A stretch of DNA of 64,000 nt from Bartonella tribocorum CIP 105476 (GTDB lineage: Bacteria; Pseudomonadota; Alphaproteobacteria; Rhizobiales; Rhizobiaceae), in contig NC_010161.1 of NCBI RefSeq assembly GCF_000196435.1, positions 744,001 through 808,000 of the forward strand, given 5' to 3'. The notes beneath the pieces are model-generated. The model was not told the origin of the DNA. It ran no database searches and was given only the letters and a program-made list of their open reading frames with translations. Positions 19,748-28,907 of the stretch are shown here, piece after piece. Position 1 is the first letter of the stretch, and each line of letters opens with the position of its first letter. The translations under genes were made by a program, and so were the position numbers.

Positions 19748-20095
19748 TTTATAATAAGAATTTATCATTATTCATATGAAATAAGAGCGCCGAATATTGT
19801 GAGATTATCTTATTTCAAACTTGTTCATATAACATCAATAAAAATTATTGCTTTATGCGCTATACGCGAGGGAGGTCGTGTGAGGAAAAACGGTTATAGG
19901 AAGGAAGAATGCCTCTTATGAATCATAACAAAGTAAGGAGTGTTGCGAGATTTTGAACTGACAAAAAGAATAATAATAACGGTTTGTTCTTTGGGTGAGC
20001 ATAAAGAGGGGGATGTCAAATGGTTCTTACTATGAGGGATATTTAATCATTCACAGGTGGTGATATGAAATGGATGTAATGAGCAATAGAATGGC
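19748..20095 (+). pseudogene. Decayed integrase relic, copy 3
   Basis: Plus-strand relic. The flank contains GAATATTGTGAGATT and ACATCAATAAAAATTATTG, homologous to other copies, then the start block ATGCCTCTTATGAATC at 19909-19924, identical to copy 1. Beyond it, GAGCATAAAGAGGGGGATG and CATTCACAGG...TGAAATGG keep the order of the N-terminal integrase motifs (HKRKDG, then IHGRRHEMG). No open frame remains. The rest of the 19690-20384 gap shows nothing recognisable. Confidence 0.75.
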
Positions 20096-20350
20096 ACTTG
20101 CTGCTTTGTGAGAGAAGTGACTTTAATTAAAGAATTCTTCTTCTTTTATAGCGGTTTATTTGATCAGCCCTTGATTGTCGGGAAACGATAGGTCGTATGC
20201 TTTAACTGTTATTTATAGGATAGCTTATGCGCTTTTAGAGGCTTTATTTCAAAAGTATCGTTGAAAAGTATCTGCTTTTAAGATTTATAAAATTCTTGAA
20301 AGATGAGTTTTTTCTCCTTATTTGAGAACCAGAGTTCATACATTTTGATT

Positions 20351-20374
20351 ATTCTATTAAAGCTTTGATAGAAT
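20351..20374 (-). terminator. Candidate terminator or palindrome after trmL
   Basis: A 24-bp near-perfect palindrome, ATTCTATTAAAG/CTTTGATAGAAT, starts 11 bp beyond the trmL stop on the minus strand. The following T-run is weak, so termination is only probable. Confidence 0.4.
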
Positions 20375-20384
20375 TGTTGTGTTT

Positions 20385-20861
20385 TTATAGATTACAGTTT
20401 CCTTCATGATAACCAATTTGACGCAGGGCTTCCCCTGTTGTTATGGCTACACTCATGGCGAGATTGAGAGAGCGGGACTGTGGTTGCATGGGAATTTTCA
20501 ATGTGTAATCGGCAGATTCATGGACGTAATCGGGGACACCAGCTGATTCACGACCAAAAAGTAAAACATCATTTTTTTGATAGCATATCTGCGTATAGCA
20601 TGTTTTTGCTTTTGTACTTAAAAGCAACAGACGGCGGTTAAAGCGTTTCATGGAGCTTATAAAATGTTGCCAATCAATGTGTCGTTCTAAGGAAGCATAT
20701 TCGAGATAATCCAATCCTGCACGTTTGAGATTACGATCTGACAGATTAAATCCTGCGGGTTCAATAATGTGCACATGTAAACCAAAACAAGCACTAAGAC
20801 GTAAAATCGTTCCAGTATTACCAGCAATATCAGGTTGGAAAAGAGCTATATGAAGTGTCAT
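20385..20861 (-). CDS. trmL: tRNA (cytidine/uridine-34-2'-O)-methyltransferase TrmL
   Basis: SPOUT-class RNA methyltransferase, 158 residues, that methylates the ribose of the wobble base in tRNA-Leu. The three SPOUT motifs are present: PDIAGNTGTILRLSACFG (motif 1, residue 10 on), LLFGRESAGVPD (motif 2, about 105) and PMQPQSRSLNLAMSVAI (motif 3, about 133), the last forming the trefoil knot that holds S-adenosylmethionine. Divergently placed upstream of petA, as in related Hyphomicrobiales. Confidence 0.93.
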   Translation of the reverse strand: MTLHIALFQPDIAGNTGTILRLSACFGLHVHIIEPAGFNLSDRNLKRAGLDYLEYASLERHIDWQHFISSMKRFNRRLLLLSTKAKTCYTQICYQKNDVLLFGRESAGVPDYVHESADYTLKIPMQPQSRSLNLAMSVAITTGEALRQIGYHEGNCNL

Positions 20862-21059
20862 GTTCTCTGTAATATGATTTTTTTCAACTTTGTAAAGAAG
20901 TGCTGTAATTGATTCGAAAAATATTTTTGAGAAATAATTTAGTTTTTATGCCCTTTAAGTTTAAGGGAAAAAGTTACGGATAAAGATTTGTTTGAGATAA
21001 GAGTAAATCTCTTGATTGATGATTTCCTTTGATTGAGCAATACATGAAATGAATTGGCT

Positions 21060-21295
21060 TATTATGGTGAAAAGTAGGATATTTAATGAGGTTGGATCAT
21101 TCATTTTGACTGAGATGTGACCATAACAGGAAAGTTTTTTCTTTAAGAGTGTTTATTTACCTGTTCTCTCCATTTTTATCAGGGAAGAGAAGGGTTTTGA
21201 TTGATTGAATAGGAACAGAGATTTGAAATACAAGAAACTTACGGTATTTGGGTTTCTTATTCACTCTGTAAAACGATAAATTATCATTAAACTCA
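21060..21295 (-). pseudogene. Decayed integrase relic, copy 4 (minus strand)
   Basis: On the minus strand this reads TACCGTAAGTTTC, TTTCAAATCTCTGTT, CAATCAATCAAAACCC and then TTTCCTGTTATGG, in the same order as the flank and start block of the other copies. Coding homology after the start block is faint. It fills most of the gap between trmL and petA; the remaining bases (20862-21059 and 21296-21437) hold only the expected promoters. Confidence 0.55.
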
Positions 21296-21437
21296 TTTTG
21301 TGCTAATCATGCAAATAACAGAAATTTTCTACAGGGATATTTTATGGGTTAAGACAATGGATTGATCAGTCATTGTACAAGGGGTGAGGCTATGATAAAA
21401 GAATATTTTTGAAAAGTGTCTCTTTGAAGTTAAGGTA

Positions 21438-21986
21438 ATGGGTAAGCAGACGAGGCGGGATTTTCTGTTTTTGGTAACAGCTGTTGCAGGAGCAGTTGGC
21501 ATGGGAGTTGTTACATGGCCTTTTATCCGTCAGTTGCGCCCAGATGAGGCTGTTTTGGCATCTTCTTCTGTTGAGGTTGACCTTTCTGGTATTGAAGAGG
21601 GGATGTCGGTAACGGTAAAGTGGCGAGGACAGCCTGTTGTTATTCGAAATCGTACGGCAAAAGAAATTTCTGATGCGCGCGCTGTGAATTTGAGTCTTCT
21701 AAAAGATCGTCAAGCTCGAAATCCTAATTTTGAAGGTGAAAAAGAAGCGACGGATTTTGCACGTTCAGCCGGCAAAGGGCGTGAAAATTGGCTTATTGTC
21801 ATTAATCTTTGTACGCATTTAGGCTGTGTAACACTTGGGCAATCGGGTAAGTTTGGAGGGTGGTTGTGTCCGTGTCATGGATCTGTTTATGACACCGCTG
21901 GAAGAGTGCGCTCAGGTCCAGCGAACTATAATTTAGCTATTCCGCCCTACCAATTTCTTTCTGATACTTTACTCAAAATAGGATAA
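21438..21986 (+). CDS. petA: Ubiquinol-cytochrome c reductase Rieske iron-sulfur subunit
   Basis: Rieske [2Fe-2S] protein of the bc1 complex, which oxidises ubiquinol and passes electrons to cytochrome c1. The N terminus has a Tat-type signal/anchor (TRRDFL followed by a hydrophobic helix, residues 5-30). Cluster ligands are Cys125 and His127 in CTHLGC and Cys144 and His147 in CPCHGS, with the stabilising disulfide Cys130-Cys146. 182 residues is typical of alphaproteobacteria. First gene of petABC; only 4 bp separate it from petB. Confidence 0.97.
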   Translation: MGKQTRRDFLFLVTAVAGAVGMGVVTWPFIRQLRPDEAVLASSSVEVDLSGIEEGMSVTVKWRGQPVVIRNRTAKEISDARAVNLSLLKDRQARNPNFEGEKEATDFARSAGKGRENWLIVINLCTHLGCVTLGQSGKFGGWLCPCHGSVYDTAGRVRSGPANYNLAIPPYQFLSDTLLKIG

Positions 21987-21990
21987 GTCC

Positions 21991-23247
21991 ATGACAAGGT
22001 TTCCTCCTTATTGTCCTAAAAATGCTCTTGCCCGTTGGTTTGATAAGCGTTTTCCTCTTCCTCGTTTTTTTTATAATGCATTTGTGATTTTTCCTGTTCC
22101 GCGTAATCTTAATTACTTTTATACATTTGGCGGTATTTTAACCATTATGCTTTTAGCACAGCTCTTGACGGGTCTTGTCTTGGCGATGCATTATGTTCCA
22201 GATGTTTATTTGGCTTTTGAAACGGGTGAACGATTTCGGCGTGAGGGGCAGTTTGGGTGGCTTTTTCGTCCATGGCATAGTGTAGGCTCTTCGTTTTTTT
22301 TTATTGCTGTTTATATCCATTTGGCGCGCGGACTTTATTATGGTTCTTATAAAAATATGCGAGAAATGGTGTGGGTCACAGGGATTTTGATTTATATCAT
22401 TATGATGGCAATTGCTTTTTTTGGTTATGTGCTTGTTTGGGGGATGATGTCTATTTCAGCCGCTTCAGTGATTGCAGGGCTTTTAAAAACGATACCTTTG
22501 GTGGGGGCATGGTTGCATGAGACACTTCTTGGTGGTTATGGCGTAGGACAACCAACATTGAATCGTTTTTATGTTTTCCATTATGTTTTATCATTTGTTT
22601 TGCTTCTTTTTGTAGGGCTTCATATTTGGGCAATTCACTGTGTGGGGCAAGGAAATCCAACGGGTCTTGCGATACAATCAGAGAAGGAAACGGTACCGTT
22701 TTCGCCTTATGCGCTTATCAAAGATATTTTTGCCATTACGGTTTTCCTGATCTTTTTTGCTTGGTTTTTATTTTATATGCCCGATTATATGGGGCAAGCC
22801 GAAAATTATAGCGTAGCTGATCCTTTAAAGGCACCGCTTCGTGTGGTTCCAGAATGGTATTTCTTGCCTTTTTATGCGATGCTGCGTGCTATAACTTTTG
22901 ATATTGGTATTTTTTCTTCAACTTTTGTGGGCTTTGTTCTCTTCGTCAGTTCGATTTTCGTGTTAATGTTTGTTCCATGGTTAGATCGTTCTAAAATATG
23001 TTCAGCGAGATATCGACCTGTTTATAAAATTTTCTTTTGGGCCTTTGTTATTGATGTCGTTTTTCTTGGTTGGTTGGGGTCAAGGGAAATAAGTGACAGA
23101 ATTCTTTTATGGACGCAATTGGCTACGGTTTATTATTTTATATTCTTTTTGGTTATTTTGCCGATTTTGCCTAGGTTTGAAAAAAGCCGTTCTCTTCCTT
23201 CTTCAATTATGCAAGATTTGAAACAGAAGAAAAAGAGACTATGGTAA
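21991..23247 (+). CDS. petB: Cytochrome b subunit of bc1 complex
   Basis: 418-residue integral membrane cytochrome b with eight helices. Seen are the paired heme histidines in helix 2 (HSVGSSFFF and HLARGLYYG) and helix 4 (FHYVLSFVLLLFVGLHIWAIH), the quinol-oxidation PEWY motif (VPEWYFLPFYAML), and the N-terminal NYFYTFGG. Ends in a Lys-rich tail overlapping the petC start by 7 bp, so the two are coupled. Confidence 0.97.
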   Translation: MTRFPPYCPKNALARWFDKRFPLPRFFYNAFVIFPVPRNLNYFYTFGGILTIMLLAQLLTGLVLAMHYVPDVYLAFETGERFRREGQFGWLFRPWHSVGSSFFFIAVYIHLARGLYYGSYKNMREMVWVTGILIYIIMMAIAFFGYVLVWGMMSISAASVIAGLLKTIPLVGAWLHETLLGGYGVGQPTLNRFYVFHYVLSFVLLLFVGLHIWAIHCVGQGNPTGLAIQSEKETVPFSPYALIKDIFAITVFLIFFAWFLFYMPDYMGQAENYSVADPLKAPLRVVPEWYFLPFYAMLRAITFDIGIFSSTFVGFVLFVSSIFVLMFVPWLDRSKICSARYRPVYKIFFWAFVIDVVFLGWLGSREISDRILLWTQLATVYYFIFFLVILPILPRFEKSRSLPSSIMQDLKQKKKRLW

Positions 23248-24134
23248 ATGTTTTTGTCAGACTGGTTGTTATTATTGCTATGAGCTTTTCTGCGCAGAGT
23301 TTGGCGAGTAATATCTCTGATCGATCTGATCAAGAGGAAGAATTTATTTCTTTTCCTTTACAGATTCCTAAAAAACAAGAATGGAGTTTTTCAGGGCCAT
23401 TTGGGTTTTATGATAAGGCGCAATTGCGGCGTGGGTTAAAGGTTTATAAACAAGTTTGTTCCAGCTGCCATGGGCTAAAATATGTGGCTTTTCGCCATTT
23501 AAAAGCTCTTGGATATGATCAAGAACAGATTAAAGCTTTGGCAGGGCAATATGAAGTGCGTGATGGCCCCAATCGAGAAGGAAAAATTTTTAAACGTGCT
23601 GGGGTTTCAACGGATTATTTTCCTTCTCCCTTTATGAACGAAGAAGAAGCAAAGTTTGTTTTGAATGGTTCTTATCCTCCAGATTTATCATTGATAGCAC
23701 GTGCACGTAGTGTATCTTTACCGTTTCCTGCTTTAATTACTGATATATTGACTCATTATGATACGGCGGGTCCAGATTATATTACAGCTCTTTTAACAGG
23801 ATATCAGGAAGCACCAAAGAAGATAGAAATTGTAGATGGTTATTGGTATAATCCTTATTTTATTGCCAGTCATTCTTTAACCATGGCGCCTCCTTTGCAT
23901 GATGATATGATTGCTTATGAAGATGGAACTCCCCAAACCGTTGAGCATTATGCGCGTGATGTTGCTGCTTTTTTGATGTGGGCTGCCGATCCTCATATGG
24001 AGATTCGTAAAAAAACAGGTTTTCGTGTTATTTTATTTTTAATCATTTTTGCAGGGCTTGTTTATATTTTAAAAAATCGTATTTGGTTTGGTTTAGAGGA
24101 AGAAACAAAAGAGGAAATAAAGAGAAAAGGATAA
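23241..24134 (+). CDS. petC: Cytochrome c1 subunit of bc1 complex
   Basis: Periplasmic, membrane-anchored cytochrome c1 of 297 residues. Signal peptide ends near residue 22 (SLAS); heme attached at Cys73, Cys76, His77 in CSSCHG; the sixth ligand Met is probably in the SLTMAPPLHDDM stretch near residue 215. A single C-terminal helix (about 255-275) anchors it. Translationally coupled to petB. In many other bacteria petB and petC are fused; here they are separate genes. Confidence 0.97.
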   Translation: MVNVFVRLVVIIAMSFSAQSLASNISDRSDQEEEFISFPLQIPKKQEWSFSGPFGFYDKAQLRRGLKVYKQVCSSCHGLKYVAFRHLKALGYDQEQIKALAGQYEVRDGPNREGKIFKRAGVSTDYFPSPFMNEEEAKFVLNGSYPPDLSLIARARSVSLPFPALITDILTHYDTAGPDYITALLTGYQEAPKKIEIVDGYWYNPYFIASHSLTMAPPLHDDMIAYEDGTPQTVEHYARDVAAFLMWAADPHMEIRKKTGFRVILFLIIFAGLVYILKNRIWFGLEEETKEEIKRKG

Positions 24135-24244
24135 ATTGACTGCTTTTGAAAGAGTAGAGAGTATAAAGAGCATAAGGAACAAATCTGTTTATAATGCATT
24201 GAGGTTTTATAAAGTAAAAGCAAAGTAAAAACGGAGATGTTAAA

Positions 24245-24685
24245 ATGAAAAAAATTGCATGTACTACTCTTATGTCAATTTTGATGATTTCTAGTACTTA
24301 TGCTCAGTCTTTTGAAGTGCCTTCTAAACCTGAAATAATTTCTTCGACGGGTATTGTACAGGTAGGGATCGATAAGTCTGTGCGTTATGTGACACCTTTA
24401 GCAACGGATTTTGTTGCTTCCAGCCTTATAGGCGCCAATGTTTATAATATAGAAGATGAAAATATTGGTGAAGTAAAGGATATTATTCTACGTGAAAATA
24501 ATATTGTAGGGTTTGTGATTGCTGTTGGCGGTTTCCTTGGCATAGGGGAGAGTTATGTGGTCGTTTCTCCAGAAACAATTCAGATGACAAATGATTATGG
24601 TAAGTGGAAACTTATTACAAATGCAACAAAGGATTCTTTGAAGAACGCTCCAACATTTAAATACGAAGGACGTTGGATACGCTAA
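24245..24685 (+). CDS. Secreted PRC-barrel domain protein
   Basis: 146-residue exported protein. Signal peptide MKKIACTTLMSILMIS..., cleavage after TYA (residue 20). A PRC-barrel domain follows (about residues 58-130): LIGANVYNIEDENIGEVKD and GFVIAVGGFLGIGE. PRC barrels in rhizobial relatives occur as small periplasmic proteins of unknown role. ATG is preceded by AACGGAGAT. The gene ends just before a strong terminator and is likely monocistronic although close behind petC. Confidence 0.85.
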   Translation: MKKIACTTLMSILMISSTYAQSFEVPSKPEIISSTGIVQVGIDKSVRYVTPLATDFVASSLIGANVYNIEDENIGEVKDIILRENNIVGFVIAVGGFLGIGESYVVVSPETIQMTNDYGKWKLITNATKDSLKNAPTFKYEGRWIR

Positions 24686-24712
24686 TTTGATATTTCCATT
24701 CTTTAATGGGTG

Positions 24713-24753
24713 AAACTGTTGCTGTCATAATAATATGATCGCAACAGTTTTTT
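24713..24753 (+). terminator. Strong terminator after PRC-barrel gene
   Basis: 10-bp perfect arms AAACTGTTGC (24713-24722) and GCAACAGTTT (24741-24750) with an inner TCAT/ATGA stem, followed by a T-run to 24753. Separates it from convergent ychF. Confidence 0.88.
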
Positions 24754-24842
24754 GTTCAAGAGAGCTTTGGGAGTGTTTGCAACAATCTTCCATGGATTTA
24801 TTACAGGATCTTCAAGATAAAATATTAAGGGAGAGTGAAGAT

Positions 24843-25946
24843 TTAAGTATTATGTTTAAATAATATGATATCGCCATCTTGCACAATGTATTCTTTTCCT
24901 TCATCGCGAGCTTTGCCAGCTTCTTTTGCACCGCTTTCTCCCCCCAAAGCAATATAGTCATCGTAGCTGATGGTTTGAGCACGAATGAAGCCGCGCTCAA
25001 AATCTGAGTGAATAACGCCAGCGGCTTGGGGAGCTTTTGTACCATGTGGAATTGTCCATGCTCGTGTTTCTTTAGGTCCACAGGTGAAATAAGTAATGAG
25101 ATTAAGTAAATGGTAACCAGCGCGAATAAGGCGATTTAAACTTGGTTCAAAGAGTCCTAGAGCATCGAGATATTCTGATGCTTCAGCATCACTCAATTGT
25201 GTGATTTCCGCTTCGATAGAAGCAGAAATGATAATGCTTTGCGCATTTTGCTCTATTGCCATTTTTTCTACTGTTTGGGTAAAGCTATTTCCATGAGCGG
25301 CGTCATTTTCGCTTACGTTACAAACATAAAGTACAGGCTTTGAAGTTAAAAGATTCAAATTTTTAAGAACGCAGTGTTCATCGGAAGAGATATCGTTGAG
25401 TAATAAACGGACAGGATTTCCTTGTTGCAGGATATTTAATGCTTTTTCCATAACGGGTAGAATTGTGAGAGCTTCTTTGTCTTTTCCCGTTGCTCGTTTA
25501 CGAATTTGTACGATTCGTCTCTCAAGACTTTCTAGATCCGCAAGCATGAGTTCAGTTTCAACTGTTGTCGCATCACAAACAGGATCAATACGTCCTTCTA
25601 CGTGAGTAATATCTTCGTTTTGAAAACAGCGTAAAACGTGGACAATAGCATCGACTTCGCGAATATTGGCTAAAAATTTGTTCCCTAAACCTTCACCTTT
25701 TGAAGCACCTCGTACAAGCCCCGCAATATCAACGAAATTAATACGTGTAGGAATAATTTCTTTTGAACCTGCAATCGATGCAATTTTTTCCATTCGTAAA
25801 TCTGGAACAGCAACTTCACCGGTATTGGGTTCAATGGTACAAAAAGGATAATTGGCAGCCTGTGCAGTGGCTGTTTTGGTTAATGCATTAAAAAGAGTTG
25901 ATTTCCCAACATTAGGTAATCCGACAATACCGCATTTAAAGCCCAT
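24843..25946 (-). CDS. ychF: Ribosome-binding ATPase YchF
   Basis: Obg-family P-loop ATPase of 367 residues. G1 LPNVGKSTLFNAL (residue 8 on), G3 DIAGLVRGASKGEGLGN, and the altered G4 NVSEND (instead of NKxD) that gives YchF its ATP preference. A coiled-coil insertion (about 130-200) and C-terminal TGS domain (about 285-365, ending DGDIILFKHN) are present. It binds the ribosome and participates in stress responses. In related genomes it follows pth and rplY; here an L,D-transpeptidase gene lies between on the other strand. Confidence 0.95.
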   Translation of the reverse strand: MGFKCGIVGLPNVGKSTLFNALTKTATAQAANYPFCTIEPNTGEVAVPDLRMEKIASIAGSKEIIPTRINFVDIAGLVRGASKGEGLGNKFLANIREVDAIVHVLRCFQNEDITHVEGRIDPVCDATTVETELMLADLESLERRIVQIRKRATGKDKEALTILPVMEKALNILQQGNPVRLLLNDISSDEHCVLKNLNLLTSKPVLYVCNVSENDAAHGNSFTQTVEKMAIEQNAQSIIISASIEAEITQLSDAEASEYLDALGLFEPSLNRLIRAGYHLLNLITYFTCGPKETRAWTIPHGTKAPQAAGVIHSDFERGFIRAQTISYDDYIALGGESGAKEAGKARDEGKEYIVQDGDIILFKHNT

Positions 25947-26199
25947 GAGAGTCTTTCTTTTCTATTGATTTATGGCTTTTCTATTGATTTATGGTCAAGA
26001 TAAAGCTTCTTTTCTATAGCATATTTTCAAAAGAGTCATAGTCTTTGTGTTGAGATAAACGAGAAAAAAGTCTACAGTGGCAAATAATCTGCTTTTTTAT
26101 CTTAATAATTAAGAAAACTTCGAGTTAATGTTAATAGTGTGCTAAGTTTTTCATGGTACGCAAATCTACATAAATAATTAACTCGGAGAAAATAGAAGA

Positions 26200-26940
26200 G
26201 TGTTATCTCGTTGTGCCTTTTTAATTGCAGCACTTTTAGCTTTAGCTGGATGTGCTACACATCAGTCAGATATGTCATCGGCTTCTTTTCAACAAGCTCG
26301 ATACATTCCACCAGAAATACAGGCTTTGTATGGTCCTGTAACCGATGAGACTTATCAGTTACCTGCTGTTGATCTTGCGACAATTGATCCAAAATATTGG
26401 CGACAAGAAGTTATTTATTATACATCTTATCCCCCTGGAACATTGGTTATCGATACGCAAGAATGTTTTCTTTACCTTATTGGTGAAAATGGAAAAGCTT
26501 TGCGTTATGGGATTGGGGTCGGTAAAGAAGGCCTAGCATTTGAAGGTGAGGGGGTTGTACAGCGCAAGCGTCGGTGGCCAAATTGGGCTCCTACTGCAGC
26601 AATGATGACTCGAGAACCAGAACGTTATGGTCATTTGGGGAAAGGAATGCCACCAGGACCTGATAATCCATTGGGTGCGCGCGCGCTTTATCTTTTCAAA
26701 AATGGGAAAGATACACTTTTCCGTATTCATGGTTCACATGAATCGTGGTCAATTGGGCGTGCTATATCAAGCGGGTGTATCCGTTTACTCAATCAAGATA
26801 TCATTGATCTTTATGATCGTGTTCCCGTTGGTTCGCGTGTCGTGGTATTGCAAAACAATAGGAGTATGCCTACAGTTTACAGCCAACAAACTAATGGCTA
26901 CGATCCACTACAATCAACCATTCAGCCAGATGATTTTTAA
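26200..26940 (+). CDS. Lipoprotein L,D-transpeptidase (YkuD/ErfK family)
   Basis: Exported peptidoglycan cross-linking or protein-anchoring enzyme of 246 residues. Starts at GTG 26200, preceded by CGGAGAA. N-terminal lipoprotein signal with lipobox LAGC (Cys18). YkuD domain begins at VIDTQECFLYLI and includes the catalytic motif HGSHESWSIG...SSGCIRLLNQD (Cys near residue 197). Such enzymes form 3-3 cross-links or attach outer-membrane proteins to peptidoglycan in alphaproteobacteria. It lies opposite to the flanking ychF and pth genes, has its own terminator, and so is its own unit. Confidence 0.93.
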   Translation: MLSRCAFLIAALLALAGCATHQSDMSSASFQQARYIPPEIQALYGPVTDETYQLPAVDLATIDPKYWRQEVIYYTSYPPGTLVIDTQECFLYLIGENGKALRYGIGVGKEGLAFEGEGVVQRKRRWPNWAPTAAMMTREPERYGHLGKGMPPGPDNPLGARALYLFKNGKDTLFRIHGSHESWSIGRAISSGCIRLLNQDIIDLYDRVPVGSRVVVLQNNRSMPTVYSQQTNGYDPLQSTIQPDDF

Positions 26941-26947
26941 TTCTAGG

Positions 26948-27034
26948 GAGAAGATTGGAGAGAGCCATTTGAGTATTTTGGTTTGCTATTCAATCTTCTC
27001 TTTCTTCAAAAAGAGAGTATAGCTCTCTCTTTTT
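26948..27034 (+). terminator. Two tandem hairpins after L,D-transpeptidase gene
   Basis: First hairpin: 10-bp arms GAGAAGATTG (26948-26957) and CAATCTTCTC (26991-27000) with a 33-base loop. Second: AAAGAGAG and CTCTCTCTTTTT arms around TATAG, 27008-27034, ending in a T-run. The second is a classical terminator; the first may strengthen it. Confidence 0.75.
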
Positions 27035-27054
27035 CAAAAGGTATGTACAAATAT

Positions 27055-27282
27055 CATTATGCTATTTGCCAGCTTTTTATGTTGTCCCAACAGGCTTTGC
27101 CTTTGAGAAGACTTATAGTAGGAATTTTTCTTTCTTTTTTCAAGAGTTTATCCGTATAACCGTTCAACTTTTGAGGTGTAAGCCAATGGTTTTGATTATT
27201 TCGTTATCAATAGATTTGAAATGAACCTTATGATATTGGGCGTTTTTATTCAGCTTACAAAACAATTAATTTTATAAATCAA
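27055..27282 (-). pseudogene. Decayed integrase relic, copy 5 (minus strand)
   Basis: Minus-strand reading gives TATCATAAGGTTC, TTTCAAATCTATTGAT, TTACACCTCAAAAGTTGA (TTACACCTCA at 27181-27172), a degraded start block ATTCCTACTATAAG and then TCTTCTCAAAGGCAAAGCC...AAGCTGGCAAATAG. The last part parallels CGTCTCAAGTGTCAAGGTC...GGCTGGCAAAGTG at 51.05 kb. It sits between the L,D-transpeptidase terminator and the 3' end of pth. Confidence 0.7.
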
Positions 27283-27343
27283 TATGTTATATAAAACTTC
27301 TATAGAGAAGAGTTGATTTTTTGCCGATGAGAGAAATAAGCGA

Positions 27344-27925
27344 TTAGAGTAAGTTCTTGTTTTTTATTGTCTGTGAAACTTCATTCATAAAGAGAGATTT
27401 GTCACCTTTTATGAGGAGAGCAATATTTTTTGCAAGTGCATCTAAGAGAGGGGATAACCATTCTTGATCAAATTTGGTAAAATTTCCTAAAACATGCTGA
27501 TGAACAAGTTCTTTGCTTCCAGGATGACCAATTCCTATACGTATACGACAATAGTCAGTACCACAATGAGCATCGATAGACTTAATACCATTATGCCCAT
27601 TATTTCCTCCTCCGATTTTTATACGAACTCTTCCCGGAGATAGGTCTAACTCATCATAAATGATGATCAAGTTCTTCAAATCTAATTTATAAAATCGCAA
27701 AGCTTCGCCAATAGCTTGACCAGAGAGATTCATGAAAGTTTGCGGTTTTATAAGAAAAACTTTCTCATTATTGATGAAACCATTGGAGATTTCTGCTTGA
27801 AACTTCTTCGACCATGGAGAAAAAGAAAAGGACTGATAAACAGCATCAACAGCCATAAAACCGATATTATGGCGGTTATTTCGATATTGTGAACCAGGAT
27901 TGCCAAGACCAGCAATAAGCCACAT
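27344..27925 (-). CDS. pth: Peptidyl-tRNA hydrolase
   Basis: 193-residue Pth, which recycles tRNA from stalled peptidyl-tRNA. N-terminal signature [19 protein letters not shown] with the catalytic His in RHNIGF (position 20), Asn in [10 protein letters not shown], and Asp in [13 protein letters not shown] (about 93). [13 protein letters not shown] gives the substrate-groove Asn. Co-directional with rplY, 66 bp downstream of it; the intervening GC-rich hairpin may separate or modulate expression. Confidence 0.96.
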
Positions 27926-27962
27926 GTGTACCTTTAGTCGAAGTGAGAGGGGGCATAAATTA

Positions 27963-27983
27963 AGGCGGGAAAAATTCCCGCCT
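27963..27983 (-). terminator. GC-rich hairpin after rplY
   Basis: 9-bp perfect arms AGGCGGGAA (27963-27971) and TTCCCGCCT (27975-27983) with a 3-base loop, 9 bp beyond the rplY stop. The minus strand continues TAATTTATG, so termination is likely partial, allowing read-through into pth. Confidence 0.6.
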
Positions 27984-27991
27984 GTTGAGTT

Positions 27992-28621
27992 TTATGAAGT
28001 TTGCGTCTCGCCTTCATCCTTTTCTTGTTCAGAAGTTTCATCACTGACATCCAAGCTAGCAGGAGCTGCAATGGTTGCAATGGTAAAGTCTCGATCTTGG
28101 ATAATGGGTGTCACATCTTTTGGCAGTTGCACAGCTGAAATGTGAATAGAATCGCCAATAGAATAGCTGGAGAGATCAATTTCAATGGCTTCAGGAATAG
28201 CATTGGCTGGAGCCGTACATTCAATTTCGTGGCGAACAATATTGAGGACACCACCCTTTTTAAGTCCAGGTGCTGTATCTTCATTGAGGAAGTGGACAGG
28301 AATATTCACTTCTACAACGGATTTTGCTGAAATGCGTAAGAAATCGACGTGCAAGGGAAAGTCACGCACAGGATCTAATTGATAATCTTTTGGCAAGACC
28401 ATAATTTTTTGCTTGTCGAGAACAATTGTTGCAATGGTGGTACGAAAGCCACCAGCATGGATTTTGTAGAAAATTTCTTTATAGGGAACTGTTATTGCCA
28501 AAGGAGGTTGTTTTTCACCATAAATGACAGCAGGAATAAGACCGTTGCGGCGAAGTTCACGGGAGGACCCCTTACCAACCCGCTCGCGTTTTTCGGCCTT
28601 AAGAGTGTAGCTTTTACTCAT
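27992..28621 (-). CDS. rplY: 50S ribosomal protein L25/general stress protein Ctc
   Basis: 209-residue CTC-type L25 that binds 5S rRNA. The N-terminal L25 domain (residues 1-95) has [17 protein letters not shown] and IPAVIYGE; the C-terminal TL5/CTC beta domain follows (about 100-190), with [17 protein letters not shown] and [16 protein letters not shown], then an acidic tail. AAGGACTT precedes the ATG. Adjacent rplY-pth is the usual order in this group. Confidence 0.95.
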   Translation of the reverse strand: MSKSYTLKAEKRERVGKGSSRELRRNGLIPAVIYGEKQPPLAITVPYKEIFYKIHAGGFRTTIATIVLDKQKIMVLPKDYQLDPVRDFPLHVDFLRISAKSVVEVNIPVHFLNEDTAPGLKKGGVLNIVRHEIECTAPANAIPEAIEIDLSSYSIGDSIHISAVQLPKDVTPIIQDRDFTIATIAAPASLDVSDETSEQEKDEGETQTS

Positions 28622-28907
28622 AATTTAAGTCCTTTTTACATGATTGGAGATCCTTCAAAAACAATAAAAGTTTTTGCATGGATATGAAGATATACGCTGA
28701 TAAGCAGCGATTGCTCCATTCTACGTTGCCTCCAAGGGTGTCTACGTAGAAGTTTGTTCTATAATTCAAACTATTCATAGATGCAAGAGTTGTGGGAAAA
28801 ATCGATGATTTCTACCGTTAAAAAGGAGGAAATGTTACAAATCGCGGTACGGATAGAGAATCAACCGATAGGCGCTGATATATTTAAAATCAAACACTGG
28901 AGATGTT

